This document shows, piece after piece, positions 56,157-64,000 of a stretch of DNA of 64,000 bases; positions within the stretch are counted from its first letter, which is position 1, and every line of letters starts with the position of its first letter. The notes under the pieces were generated by a model. The model saw only the letters and a program-made list of their open reading frames with translations. It did no database searches and had not been told where the DNA came from. A program made the position numbers and the translations under genes. This DNA comes from Alphaproteobacteria bacterium. Lineage in GTDB: Bacteria > Pseudomonadota > Alphaproteobacteria > Rhizobiales > Rhizobiaceae. The stretch covers positions 1,736,001 to 1,800,000 of the forward strand of contig JANSYK010000002.1 of assembly GCA_024742485.1 (NCBI GenBank), written 5' to 3'.

Positions 56157-57404
56157 TCAGTACAATTTCCATTTCGCACCGACGCGCACCGAATGGCTGG
56201 ACGGATCGACATTGAATGCTCCGACTGTATAGTCCTCATATCCGGTATAGCGGGTTTCGACATAGGCTGTGAGCTTTTCGCTGACGGCGAATTCGAGGCC
56301 CGTTCCGATGGTGAAACCATTGACGCCGGTGTTGTTTGAAGCAGCGCCGATCGTGCCGGTCATCTTCTGCCAGGAATAGCCGCCGATCACGTATCCCAAT
56401 GTCCGGTCACCGAAAATCCGACCGGCGCGGACCAGCGCATCGAACCCGGCGCTCTCGGTCTTGGCCACCGCACCGGTGCCCCCATATACCAGCGCGCTTC
56501 TGCCGCCATCATATCGGGCCGCAAGGACGACACCGCCCAACCAATGACCGCCGAACACCCGGTCGTAGCCAACATTGGCTTCGGCAATGAAAGCCTCATT
56601 GGACATGCTGTCGAAACCGACCGTACCGGTCACTTCGTTCAGCGCAACACCGAGACCCAAAGCGCCGCCGACCTTGAGACCGTTCCAGTCATAGATGACA
56701 GGTGCCGCGGTCTGACCAGACGGGCCGCCATTCAGCCGGTAGTTCAGGCGTGTGTGAAAGGAGTGAATCACCGGATCGATACTGCCACCATAGGCGGCGA
56801 TGGACTGGCCACCATAATTGGCATAGCGGTATTCCGACGACAGCGTCCAATTGTCATGGATGGCCGACTCGGTGCCGAAACCAACGATGTAGCCGTTTTC
56901 GTTCCAGTTCGTGGAGACCGCAGGGGTGGTTCCGGTCAGCTTGAAATGCTGCCAGCTATAACCGGCAAGCGCATAGGCAAGGGTTCGCGGGGTCAGGGCA
57001 TAACCGACCCGCCCGACAACATCGATCCCGTATTCAGCGGTGATCTGACCGGACCAGCTCGCGACACCTGACCAGTTGGCGTCGATATCGCCCCAGCGGC
57101 CATTCACCGACCCGCCGACAACAATGCCATTGGCAAGGGCATAGTCGTAACCGGCCGTCAATTCACCGAAATAGCCGCGTCCGCCAATACCGCCGAACGA
57201 GTTTGTTACGGTACCGGTGGTGACCTGATTGTTCGACAGCGCGGTGCCCGCGCCAAGACCGAAATAGAGCCCTGACCAGTCATAGACCGGAACACCGCTG
57301 ACCAGCGGAGCCGGGTCAGCGCTCGGAACATAGATGTCTGCTGCCATGGCCGGTACGGATACCGACAGTGTTGCCACGATCGCGGCTGTGATTCTTTTGC
57401 TCAT
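56157..57404 (-). CDS. Two-repeat outer-membrane beta-barrel protein 4
   Basis: A 415-residue protein of the same family: signal peptide MSKRITAAIVATLSVSVPAMA, repeat 1 with ALAGYSWQHFKLT, linker GGPSGQTAAPVIYDWNG and repeat 2 with VIGGYSWQKMTGT, ending KWKLY. Its upstream region lacks the dyad seen before genes 2 and 3. ATG 57404 starts the signal peptide; an in-frame ATG nine codons upstream is less likely. Confidence 0.92.
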   Translation of the reverse strand: MSKRITAAIVATLSVSVPAMAADIYVPSADPAPLVSGVPVYDWSGLYFGLGAGTALSNNQVTTGTVTNSFGGIGGRGYFGELTAGYDYALANGIVVGGSVNGRWGDIDANWSGVASWSGQITAEYGIDVVGRVGYALTPRTLAYALAGYSWQHFKLTGTTPAVSTNWNENGYIVGFGTESAIHDNWTLSSEYRYANYGGQSIAAYGGSIDPVIHSFHTRLNYRLNGGPSGQTAAPVIYDWNGLKVGGALGLGVALNEVTGTVGFDSMSNEAFIAEANVGYDRVFGGHWLGGVVLAARYDGGRSALVYGGTGAVAKTESAGFDALVRAGRIFGDRTLGYVIGGYSWQKMTGTIGAASNNTGVNGFTIGTGLEFAVSEKLTAYVETRYTGYEDYTVGAFNVDPSSHSVRVGAKWKLY

Positions 57405-57731
57405 TGTCCTCGTCGTCCCGTTTTGAAACATGACCGGAACGCTAGGAAGGGCCTGGTTTACAACTCCTTAAGGCATCTATTAGGATTCTTCGCATTACGG
57501 CCCACAACAAGCACGCCGAATCGGTCGTCAAAGGCCGGGTTTGTTGGCTCCGGGCAGATCAGCGGACGATCGGTGACAGATGCCGGCCGCGTAACGCAAA
57601 ATACAATACTGGTAAACCGAATCTTAACGGATGGCTGAGTTTTTCGCACCAGGGATCGGGTGCATGACGCGCTTGTGATTTCGGCCGCCTGTGTCTTCGC
57701 GTCATAGTTGGCTGAACGATTGAGCTGACCT
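57405..57731. other. Divergent gap of 327 bases between omp gene 4 and the secreted propeller protein
   Basis: No coding frame or RNA gene can be supported. GTCGTCCC close to omp gene 4 (about 57411-57419) recurs before genes 2 and 3 and probably serves as their ribosome-site region. Promoters for both flanking genes should be here, but I cannot place them. Confidence 0.5.
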
Positions 57732-59399
57732 GTGACAATGCAAAAACACGCCATGTTTCGACCCCTTCTGGGCTTGTCCCTCCTATTCCTTTGTGTTGTC
57801 GGGAGCTTCCCATCTTTTGCAGCCAAACTTCAGGTTCTGGCGCGCCCCGGACCCTGGCCCGTTGCAGATCGGTTGATCGTCTATCGGAACAAAGTCTGGT
57901 TTTCGACAGCTGTCAAAGGGGTCGACCACAATTCGGCAGATATCTGGAGTTTCGATCCAAGCACGCGAAAGCTGCATTTTGAGCGTTATCTTTTCTCGCA
58001 AGACACCGGGCATCCGGTTGTGCATGGCGGTCTGCTCTATTGGCCGCACGAGGATATGCGGATCGGACTGGGCGCTGGCATCGTCAGTGTGACCAATGGT
58101 CAAGATTGGCGCGATCTGGCGATTCCGTCCGGTGATCACATGATGCACACCCACGCGATTGCCGAGTGGAAGGGAGACCTGGTCGCAGCCATGGCCGGCT
58201 GGAACAGTGTCCTGGCGTTGTCGCAGGATGCCGGCAGGCGCTGGCGCCCCCTCGTCAATGACGCCCCGAAAAGCGGTGCATTCCATCGCTACAATGATAT
58301 CGCCGCGCTCGGCGACCGGCTCTTTGTTCGTCACTGGCAGACCACCGGCCTTTCCCTCGCCGAGTACCGTGACGGAAAAGTGGTACCGGTCGAGGGGTGG
58401 CCGGACAACAGTTCCTTCTCCGGCTTCACCCGCTTTGGCGAAGCGCTCTATGTGCTCCTTGACCGGGAAGGCCGGAAAACCGAACTGTGGCGCATCGATG
58501 GTGAAGGGCCGGCCCGGGTCGATGTCGAGCCCGCCGATCTGACAATGCGCCAGTTGGTCAGTGATAACGATCGCTTGTGGATTGTCGCCGGCACGAATGA
58601 TGGCGGTCAGCTCTGGTCCAGCGCCGATAGCTCAGTGTTCACGCCGGGTGACCGGTTTCACGGTGGCATATCGCACAGTGCAGTAGCGGTGGCGCCTGGT
58701 TCAATCTACGTGGCAGGTGAGGGGATCGACGGACGGTCCATATTATGGGGACCGCCGGCGCAGGCGATCACGAAGCCAGCCTCACCTCCACCATTGCCAC
58801 AACAGGCAGCGGAGCCGGAAACGAACTTCGATGCCGTGGTTGAGAAGGAGCGGATTGCGCGGATATTGGAAAACGTGGAGAGCTACCAGTCACACGGTCG
58901 CCCCTTGCGCGAAGCGCTCCAGGCGGCCCTGGAGGAAGGACCTGGCCTGGGCTTTTTTACATCTCTTCTGGCTGTGCCCGCACCGCAGCAGGAGATTGAA
59001 ATATTCGGCGGCCGCACAACGGTATCAGCGCCGGAAATGGCGAAATGGCATATCCTTGCGGCGATGGCCCGAAATGGTGAAAAATCCGTGCCGACCGGTT
59101 ATCTCAGCGCCGCGTGGAGCCGCCCGTCGAACCGGCCGCAGAAATGGTTCGATCCTCTGCTGATTTCCATTTATGCGATTCAGGTGACCGGGCAGGACGA
59201 CCGGGCAACGGTCAATGCGCTGATTGATCGGCTTGACCAGCCGACGGATCCCGACTGGTTGACGTCGCAGGTGACCGGAACCCTGACGGCCATCACCGGG
59301 AAACCCTTTGCCTATGACAGCGCGGCCTGGAAGGCCTGGTGGATATCGGCGAAGAGCGCATGGCGAGCGCGGCCCGGTATACGCAATGCGGCTGACTAA
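57732..59399 (+). CDS. Unknown secreted protein: propeller-like N-terminus, helical C-terminus
   Basis: A 555-residue protein with a signal peptide (ending FPSFAA, about residue 30). Residues ~35-345 show repeated strand patterns such as RLIVYRNKVWFST, DLVAAMAGWNSVLALSQDAG and RLWIVAGTNDGGQLWSSADS, like sialidase or BNR-type beta-propellers. A proline-rich linker (PASPPPLPQQAAEPE) leads to a helical domain of about 190 residues with AWWISAKSAWRARP at the end. I do not recognise the family. The start is GTG 57732 or ATG 57738. The stop overlaps the convergent YciI gene. Confidence 0.75.
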   Translation: MTMQKHAMFRPLLGLSLLFLCVVGSFPSFAAKLQVLARPGPWPVADRLIVYRNKVWFSTAVKGVDHNSADIWSFDPSTRKLHFERYLFSQDTGHPVVHGGLLYWPHEDMRIGLGAGIVSVTNGQDWRDLAIPSGDHMMHTHAIAEWKGDLVAAMAGWNSVLALSQDAGRRWRPLVNDAPKSGAFHRYNDIAALGDRLFVRHWQTTGLSLAEYRDGKVVPVEGWPDNSSFSGFTRFGEALYVLLDREGRKTELWRIDGEGPARVDVEPADLTMRQLVSDNDRLWIVAGTNDGGQLWSSADSSVFTPGDRFHGGISHSAVAVAPGSIYVAGEGIDGRSILWGPPAQAITKPASPPPLPQQAAEPETNFDAVVEKERIARILENVESYQSHGRPLREALQAALEEGPGLGFFTSLLAVPAPQQEIEIFGGRTTVSAPEMAKWHILAAMARNGEKSVPTGYLSAAWSRPSNRPQKWFDPLLISIYAIQVTGQDDRATVNALIDRLDQPTDPDWLTSQVTGTLTAITGKPFAYDSAAWKAWWISAKSAWRARPGIRNAAD

Positions 59400-59770
59400 T
59401 TTTCCATCAACGGTTTGAGGATGTCGGGAATATGTCCCTCATTGATCAGCCATCGGCGGATCGTGTAGCTGCGCCCGCCTTCGACATGCATCGGATCGGC
59501 ATCCGCCAAGGCACGCGCCTCATCAAGCGAGGCGGCACTGTAGATCATCATGCCGGCGCCCATCATGTTTTCCCCGGTATCGTCCGACAGTGGTCCGGCA
59601 AAAGCCAGCTTGTGTTCACCCTGCAGTTTCAACTGATAGGCCAGATGCCGCGGCAGAATCTCCTTGACGGTCTCGGGAGGTGCCACCGGTGTGCTGACGG
59701 CCATGTAAAGTTCAGCGGCCAATGAGCCGCGATCACGGGCCTCCTTTGCGTAATCAGTCCATTTCGGCAT
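59396..59770 (-). CDS. YciI-family protein
   Basis: A 124-residue single-domain protein. The core HLAYQLKLQGEHKLAFAGPLSDD, a glycine/methionine-rich MMGAGMMIYSA strand and DEARALADADPMHVEG are typical of the YciI fold. Some members are dehydrochlorinases or muconolactone-isomerase-like enzymes in aromatic breakdown. Its position, divergent from the FAH hydrolase, hints at a role in the same pathway. ATG 59770 follows GGGAATGCGAA. Confidence 0.85.
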   Translation of the reverse strand: MPKWTDYAKEARDRGSLAAELYMAVSTPVAPPETVKEILPRHLAYQLKLQGEHKLAFAGPLSDDTGENMMGAGMMIYSAASLDEARALADADPMHVEGGRSYTIRRWLINEGHIPDILKPLMEN

Positions 59771-59817
59771 TTCGCATTCCCTTTTTTGTGCACTCGAGAA
59801 AAAAATATCGATAAAAT

Positions 59818-59862
59818 TTGACAAAGCAAGAAATTATTGATTATTTCATCCCGTGGGAGGAG
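59818..59862 (+). promoter_or_regulatory. Promoter and ribosome site of the FAH operon
   Basis: TTGACA at 59818-59823 and TTATTT at 59841-59846 (17-base spacing) form a plausible promoter. GGGAGGAG at about 59855-59862 is a strong ribosome site for ATG 59869. The gap is AT-rich compared with its surroundings. Confidence 0.55.
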
Positions 59863-59868
59863 ATTTTG

Positions 59869-60753
59869 ATGCGTTTTTTGGTAGCCCAGGATGGACCCGC
59901 AACCGCGCTGTATGTGGTTGATGGTGACAGTGCGTTCCGCGTCACCGGACAGGACGGATTTGATGGCACGGATATTGCCGCCATCATTGCGGTCGGCCGG
60001 GACCGCATGGCGCAGTTGGTTCGTACAGCACGGGATGGTTCGCCGGTCTCCATGACTGGTCTCAAACCGGCATTGCCTCTCAATGAATTTCGCAAAGTGC
60101 TTTGCCTCGGCCTGAACTATGTCGATCATGTCAAGGAGGGCGGGTACGACATACCGACCTATCCGGCCATTTTTATCCGATTGCCGCATTCGCTGATGGC
60201 GGCCGGTGAACCGATGGTCAAGCCGGATTGTTCTGATCGCCTGGACTATGAAGTCGAATTGATGCTGGTGATCGGCAAAGGCGGCAAGCACATCAGCGAA
60301 CAAGATGCCCTTGATCACGTCTTCGGTTACACGGTGTTCAATGATGGTTCGGTTCGCGATTACCAGCGCAAAACCCATCAATGGACACCGGGCAAGAATT
60401 TCGACGCGACCGGCGCTATAGGTCCGGTTGTGGTCACCGCCGACGAATTGCCTGCTGGCGCCACGGGACTGAAGATCGAGTCGCGGCTCAACGGCAACGT
60501 CATGCAAAGCGCCGACACATCGGAGATGATGTGGCCAGTTGCCAAGACCATCGCGACCATCTCGGAATTTACGACGCTCGAGCCTGGTGATCTGATCGCC
60601 ATGGGCACACCGCCCGGCGTGGGCCATGCAAGGACACCGCCGGTCTTCATGTTTCCCGGGGATGTCGTCGAGGTCGAGGTTGAAAACATTGGCATCTGCC
60701 GCAACACCGTCGTCAGTGAACAGGATGCATCCAGCGATGAGGCCGCAGCATGA
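59869..60753 (+). CDS. Fumarylacetoacetate hydrolase-family protein
   Basis: A 294-residue FAH-fold enzyme. The metal ligands are in DYEVELMLVIGKG and the following FGYTVFNDGSVRDYQ block; GKNFDATGAIGPVVV and MGTPPGVGHARTPP are also conserved. Members hydrolyse or decarboxylate 2-keto acids made in ring cleavage. It heads a unit with a nitroreductase-fold gene, an OsmC gene and a TRAP transporter. The substrate is unknown. Confidence 0.92.
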   Translation: MRFLVAQDGPATALYVVDGDSAFRVTGQDGFDGTDIAAIIAVGRDRMAQLVRTARDGSPVSMTGLKPALPLNEFRKVLCLGLNYVDHVKEGGYDIPTYPAIFIRLPHSLMAAGEPMVKPDCSDRLDYEVELMLVIGKGGKHISEQDALDHVFGYTVFNDGSVRDYQRKTHQWTPGKNFDATGAIGPVVVTADELPAGATGLKIESRLNGNVMQSADTSEMMWPVAKTIATISEFTTLEPGDLIAMGTPPGVGHARTPPVFMFPGDVVEVEVENIGICRNTVVSEQDASSDEAAA

Positions 60754-61430
60754 TCAAGCCTCCGCAATCCGCGCCAGTGGGTGAAGAGCTGGAGGCTCTC
60801 CGTGCCAAGACTCATCGCGAGATACGTGACCTTCGGCAAAAAATCTCACATTTGGGACCGGATGGGATCGAATTGATCCTGTCTGGTGCCCGTTCCCATT
60901 ATGCCTGGACCGACAGGCCTGTGACGGAAGAAACGCTGCGGGCGATTTACGACATCGTCAAGATGGGTCCGACCAGCATGAACAGCTCACCGGCACGCTT
61001 TGTCTTCGTGCGCACTGACGAGGGCCGCGAGAAGCTCAAGAAATCGCTGAAACCGACCAACGTGCCAAAGGTTGTGACGGCGCCCGTGACGGTGATCATC
61101 GCCCACGACACCGAATTCTGGCGCGAGCTGCTGTATCTTTTTCCCCACGAGGACCGTCGGCATCATTTCGACGGAAAGCCCGAGCACAGCGAAGACACGG
61201 CCTTTCGCAACGGAACGCTGCAGGGCGCCTATTTCATGATCGCCGCGCGCGCACTTGGTCTTGATGTCGGGGCCATGTCGGGATTTTCGAATGAGATCAT
61301 CGATCAGGAGTTCTTTGCCGGAACGACACTGAAATCCAATTTCTTGTGCAACCTTGGTTATGCCGACGAGACGGCCCTGTTTCACAAGCTGCCCCGGTTC
61401 GACTTCGACGATGTTTGCAGTTTTGCCTGA
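60750..61430 (+). CDS. Nitroreductase-family protein (RutE/malonic semialdehyde reductase-like)
   Basis: A 226-residue flavoprotein of the nitroreductase fold. SHYAWTDRPVTEETLRAIYD, GPTSMNSSPARFVFV (FMN phosphate contact) and GAMSGFSNEIIDQEFF match the RutE/HadB-like group. An N-terminal extension of about 30 charged helical residues is unusual. RutE reduces malonic semialdehyde; here the FAH neighbour suggests another aldehyde, nitro or enone substrate. ATG 60750 overlaps the FAH stop. Confidence 0.88.
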   Translation: MIKPPQSAPVGEELEALRAKTHREIRDLRQKISHLGPDGIELILSGARSHYAWTDRPVTEETLRAIYDIVKMGPTSMNSSPARFVFVRTDEGREKLKKSLKPTNVPKVVTAPVTVIIAHDTEFWRELLYLFPHEDRRHHFDGKPEHSEDTAFRNGTLQGAYFMIAARALGLDVGAMSGFSNEIIDQEFFAGTTLKSNFLCNLGYADETALFHKLPRFDFDDVCSFA

Positions 61431-61441
61431 GGAATGCCGTG

Positions 61442-61900
61442 ATGGCCATTAAGATGAAGACAGAAGTGAAGCTACGCGCCAAGGCCGATTGCCCCTCGCA
61501 TTCACGCGCGGATATTTCGATTCGCGATCTGGTTTTTGCCATTGACGAGCCGACCGAGCGCGGCGGCACCAATGCCGGACCCACACCCACCGACACGGCG
61601 CTTGCGGCGCTGATCGGCTGCACCAACGTGATCGGTCACAAATGTGCACAGAAACTGGGTGTCGACATTGGCCATCTGGAAATTTCAGCCACTTGCGATT
61701 TTGATCGGCGCGGCGTGACCCTGGAAGAGGAAATAGACGTTCCATTTCGCCGTGTCGAGTTGCAGATCCGCAGCCATGGGAGCGCGTCTGACAGCGCCCT
61801 GCAGCTCGTTGCGGCAGAGGTGAGGAAATATTGTCCCCTCTCCAAGCTGTTTGGCGCCGCCGGGACGGACATTACTGAGATTTGGCAATCGGTAGACTAG
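61442..61900 (+). CDS. OsmC-family protein
   Basis: A 152-residue protein with the two redox cysteines of OsmC/Ohr: one in ALIGCTNVIGHK and one in VRKYCPLSKLF. OsmC proteins reduce organic hydroperoxides. In this cluster it may protect against a reactive intermediate. ATG 61442 lies 11 bases after the nitroreductase stop. Confidence 0.9.
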   Translation: MAIKMKTEVKLRAKADCPSHSRADISIRDLVFAIDEPTERGGTNAGPTPTDTALAALIGCTNVIGHKCAQKLGVDIGHLEISATCDFDRRGVTLEEEIDVPFRRVELQIRSHGSASDSALQLVAAEVRKYCPLSKLFGAAGTDITEIWQSVD

Positions 61901-61915
61901 CCCGATTGTCTTTTT

Positions 61916-61934
61916 GACCGACGGGAGGTCGGTC
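61916..61934 (+). promoter_or_regulatory. Hairpin between the OsmC and TRAP genes
   Basis: Arms GACCGAC and GTCGGTC around GGGAG. It lies just upstream of the strong AAGGAGG for dctP and has no following U-run, so it may set expression of the binding protein or act as an attenuator. Confidence 0.4.
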
Positions 61935-61954
61935 GCCGAGAAGGAGGAAAACCA

Positions 61955-63040
61955 ATGAGCAGAATGCTACGCAGGTCTTTTGTGGCAGGAATGGCGGCCG
62001 TGGGTGTGTTGGCACCCCTGGCAACGGTTCCGGCAGCCGCCACGGAAACCATCAAGATGATAGCCATCGACGGCTATCCGGAACGGTCCATGTGGGTCAA
62101 GGAATTCGCCAATTTCTTCATCCCGCGTGTCGATGAGGAGCTGGCCAGAACCGGCAATTACAAGATCGACTGGCAGCAGGCCTATGGTGGCCAGATCGTC
62201 AAGCCGCGCGGTGTCCTTGACGGCATCAAACTCGGCCTTGGCGACATCGGCATCGTAACGACGATATTCCACAATTCGGCGCTTCCAAGCCAGGCCATTT
62301 CGGCAGCGACACCCATGGTGTCCACCGATGCCAGGGTTGTCGCCAAGGCAGTGGATGAAATCGCCAAGGAATACCCGCAGATGCAAGCGGAATTCGCCGC
62401 CCAGGATCAGGTTTACCTGGCGACCGGTGTGGTGCTCGACAGCTACCAGATCTTTTCAAAAACGCCGATCACGAAGCTGGATGAACTCAGCGGCCTGAAG
62501 CTGGCCGGTGCCGGATACAATCTGCGCTACCTTGAGGGTCTCAAGGATGTTGCAGGCGTGCGCGGCGGTCTGCCAAACTTCTACAACATGCTGCAGACCG
62601 GTGTGGTCGATGCTGCCATGCTGTGGCCGGAAGCCGCCATGACATTCAAGATCTTCGAAGTCGCCCCCTATATGCTGAAAGTCGATCTTGGTGCTGTGAA
62701 TTCCAAGACTGTCACCGTCAACAAGGCCGTTTGGGACAAGCTTCCCGATGAGGTCAAGGACGTCCTGCAGACGGTCGCCGTGGAGTATCGCGACCAAGTG
62801 GCCAATGTCGCCATGGATCGTGCTGCATCCTCGCTGGACGCCTTCAAGGAAGCCGGTGGAACAGTTGTTGTTGTGCCGGAAGACCAGCGGTCAGCTTGGG
62901 CCGATGCCATGCCGAACATCGCCCAGGAATGGGCCGGTGCCCTCGACAAGAAGGGCGCGCCGGGTACGGCAATGCTGGGTTCCTATATGGACAAGCTCAA
63001 GGGATCGGGCGCAGTTCCGGTTCGCGACTGGGCACAATAG
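61955..63040 (+). CDS. dctP: TRAP transporter substrate-binding protein (DctP family)
   Basis: A 361-residue periplasmic protein with a signal sequence (MLRRSFVAGMAAVGVL, cleavage near AAATE) that contains an RR-S-F pair and could be Tat-type. The DctP core is clear (LQTGVVDAAMLWPEAAMTFK, VTVNKAVWDKLP). The segment equivalent to the ligand-arginine strand reads GLKLAGAGYN; the usual arginine is absent, so the ligand may not be a simple carboxylate. The RBS AAGGAGG is strong. Confidence 0.9.
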   Translation: MSRMLRRSFVAGMAAVGVLAPLATVPAAATETIKMIAIDGYPERSMWVKEFANFFIPRVDEELARTGNYKIDWQQAYGGQIVKPRGVLDGIKLGLGDIGIVTTIFHNSALPSQAISAATPMVSTDARVVAKAVDEIAKEYPQMQAEFAAQDQVYLATGVVLDSYQIFSKTPITKLDELSGLKLAGAGYNLRYLEGLKDVAGVRGGLPNFYNMLQTGVVDAAMLWPEAAMTFKIFEVAPYMLKVDLGAVNSKTVTVNKAVWDKLPDEVKDVLQTVAVEYRDQVANVAMDRAASSLDAFKEAGGTVVVVPEDQRSAWADAMPNIAQEWAGALDKKGAPGTAMLGSYMDKLKGSGAVPVRDWAQ

Positions 63041-63061
63041 GCGCAAGAGAGGCGGCCGGTC

Positions 63062-63736
63062 ATGAGCACGGGAAACCCGTTGGGGCAGGCCGCCCGCAAG
63101 GCCACGAGCATTGTCAAATATGCTGCGATCGGCGCCAATGCCATCGGAACATTGACGGTGCTGGTGCTCGTGGTCGTCATGAATATCGATGTTGTGGCGC
63201 GTGGTGTGTTCCACGCGCCATTCCTTGGTGTCGTCGAGATTGTCATCTTCTCGATGATCCTGATTGTCTTTTTGCAATTGCCCGACGTTGTCCGGGTCAA
63301 CCGCCTGACGAGATCAGACGGATTTCTGGGCCTGATCACGGATCTGCGGCCGCGTTTCGCAAATGTCCTGTCACGCTGCATTGACCTTCTTGCCTGCGTC
63401 GTTATGGCGACAATTGCCTATGCGACATTTCCCGAATTTACCGAGGCGTTTGAATCGTGCCACTATTTCGTGCCGCCGGAATTCGGACCGGCGAAGACCG
63501 GCGATTTCTGGGAGGACTTCTGGCAGGCGACCGCCCGCTGCCACTATTTCGGCACGCTTGGTGTTTTCACCGTGCCCTGGTGGCCGGCCAAATTCGCCAT
63601 CACCGCCAGCACAGCGGTTTGCGCCGTTCTGTTCCTTTTGAAAGTCCTGATTGGTTCCGAACCGGTTGAAGGGCCGTCCATGGCCGAACATCCGTCCGAT
63701 ACGGACCCGACAGCCGATGGAGACAAGAGCCCATGA
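63062..63736 (+). CDS. dctQ: TRAP transporter small membrane subunit (DctQ)
   Basis: A 224-residue protein with four hydrophobic segments: about 30-50, 60-78, 100-120 and 180-200. A polar loop of about 55 residues with two cysteines (SCHYF, ARCHYFG) lies before the last segment and is longer than usual. DctQ bridges the binding protein and the large permease. The stop overlaps dctM. Confidence 0.88.
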   Translation: MSTGNPLGQAARKATSIVKYAAIGANAIGTLTVLVLVVVMNIDVVARGVFHAPFLGVVEIVIFSMILIVFLQLPDVVRVNRLTRSDGFLGLITDLRPRFANVLSRCIDLLACVVMATIAYATFPEFTEAFESCHYFVPPEFGPAKTGDFWEDFWQATARCHYFGTLGVFTVPWWPAKFAITASTAVCAVLFLLKVLIGSEPVEGPSMAEHPSDTDPTADGDKSP

Positions 63737-64000
63737 GTCCCGTCGAAATTGGTTCCATATCGGTCATTGCCATTGTCGCGCTGATCTATCTGGGCGTCTA
63801 TATTCCCATAGCGCTGGCCAGCGTGTCCTTCGTGACGATCTGGATCGTCAGTGAACGGCCCATCCTGGCCGTCAATTTTTTGCGTCAGGCGGTGGGAGAC
63901 AGCGTCACCGAATATGAATTCGCGACCATTCCACTCTTTACCTTCATGGGGCTTCTCGTGTCCAAGGCAGGGCTCGGCAAGGATGTCTATGATGTCATGA
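63733..64000 (+). CDS. dctM: TRAP transporter large permease (DctM), 5' part
   Basis: The ATG at 63733 overlaps the dctQ stop. Eighty-nine codons are present before the window ends: two hydrophobic segments, then FATIPLFTFMGLLVSKAGLG, a conserved DctM block. The gene continues beyond 64000. Confidence 0.92.
   Translation, partial: MSPVEIGSISVIAIVALIYLGVYIPIALASVSFVTIWIVSERPILAVNFLRQAVGDSVTEYEFATIPLFTFMGLLVSKAGLGKDVYDVM

Overview
The window looks like a chromosomal segment of an alphaproteobacterium of the Rhizobiales (Hyphomicrobiales). The evidence is high GC with many overlapping stop/start junctions, a C-P lyase cluster that carries the DUF1045-type 2H phosphoesterase beside phnM and phnN, a perfect Irr-type iron control box in front of bfd-bfr, outer-membrane proteins built on the Omp25/Omp31-like beta-barrel fold, and a membrane urate hydroxylase (PuuD) with cofactor-free allantoinase (PuuE). 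I recognise no rRNA, tRNA, CRISPR array, prophage or intact insertion sequence. The content is mostly metabolic and transport genes, which suits a heterotroph that scavenges organic nitrogen, phosphorus and carbon. I cannot name a genus.

Layout. 1-4659: the 3' part of a phosphonate C-P lyase cluster (phnK, phnL, a broken hexapeptide acyltransferase, a 2H phosphoesterase, phnM, phnN, an unknown gene). 4837-7086: an EamA exporter, a short-chain dehydrogenase and TspO. 7228-9532: late urate catabolism (puuE, uraD, allA, hiuH). 9543-10886: a SnoaL-like protein and a methyltransferase that has lost its SAM-binding core. 11092-19653: a LacI-type regulator with twin palindromic operators, divergent from a two-ATPase ABC importer and a fused dihydroxyacetone-type kinase. 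19747-25475: a secreted hydrolase, an AraC regulator, guaD-puuD and a LysR regulator. 25759-38196: cupin, MFS and RND transporters, a soluble hybrid histidine kinase, a VWA protein, a PaiB-like protein, a Bcr/CflA transporter, a small conserved protein, an AraC regulator and a LysE exporter. Two inverted copies of a ~67-bp repeat lie in this last stretch. 38202-42831: xdhABC. 42988-50738: a complete hut locus reading in two directions from one operator. 50756-51667: Irr box, bfd, bfr. 51747-57404: four tandem paralogous outer-membrane proteins, each made of two fused barrel repeats. 57732-64000: a secreted propeller-like protein, then a YciI / FAH hydrolase / nitroreductase / OsmC / TRAP transporter cluster that runs off the end.

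How the genes work together. Three separate loci join into one purine route. GuaD converts guanine to xanthine, XdhABC converts xanthine to urate, PuuD converts urate to 5-hydroxyisourate, HiuH and UraD take that to allantoin, PuuE opens allantoin to allantoate, and AllA cleaves ureidoglycolate. Allantoate amidohydrolase is not in the window. The hut genes follow the five-step route through formimidoylglutamate deiminase (HutF) and deformylase (HutG). The phn genes convert phosphonates to ribosyl phosphates, with a 2H enzyme probably standing in for PhnP. The LacI/ABC/kinase unit looks like a dedicated importer and kinase for a small ketose or polyol.

Least explained and most worth a second look: the four double-barrel outer-membrane proteins with their shared upstream dyad at a fixed distance; the FAH/nitroreductase/OsmC/TRAP cluster, whose binding protein lacks the usual ligand-binding arginine; the core-deleted methyltransferase; and the inverted 67-bp repeat.
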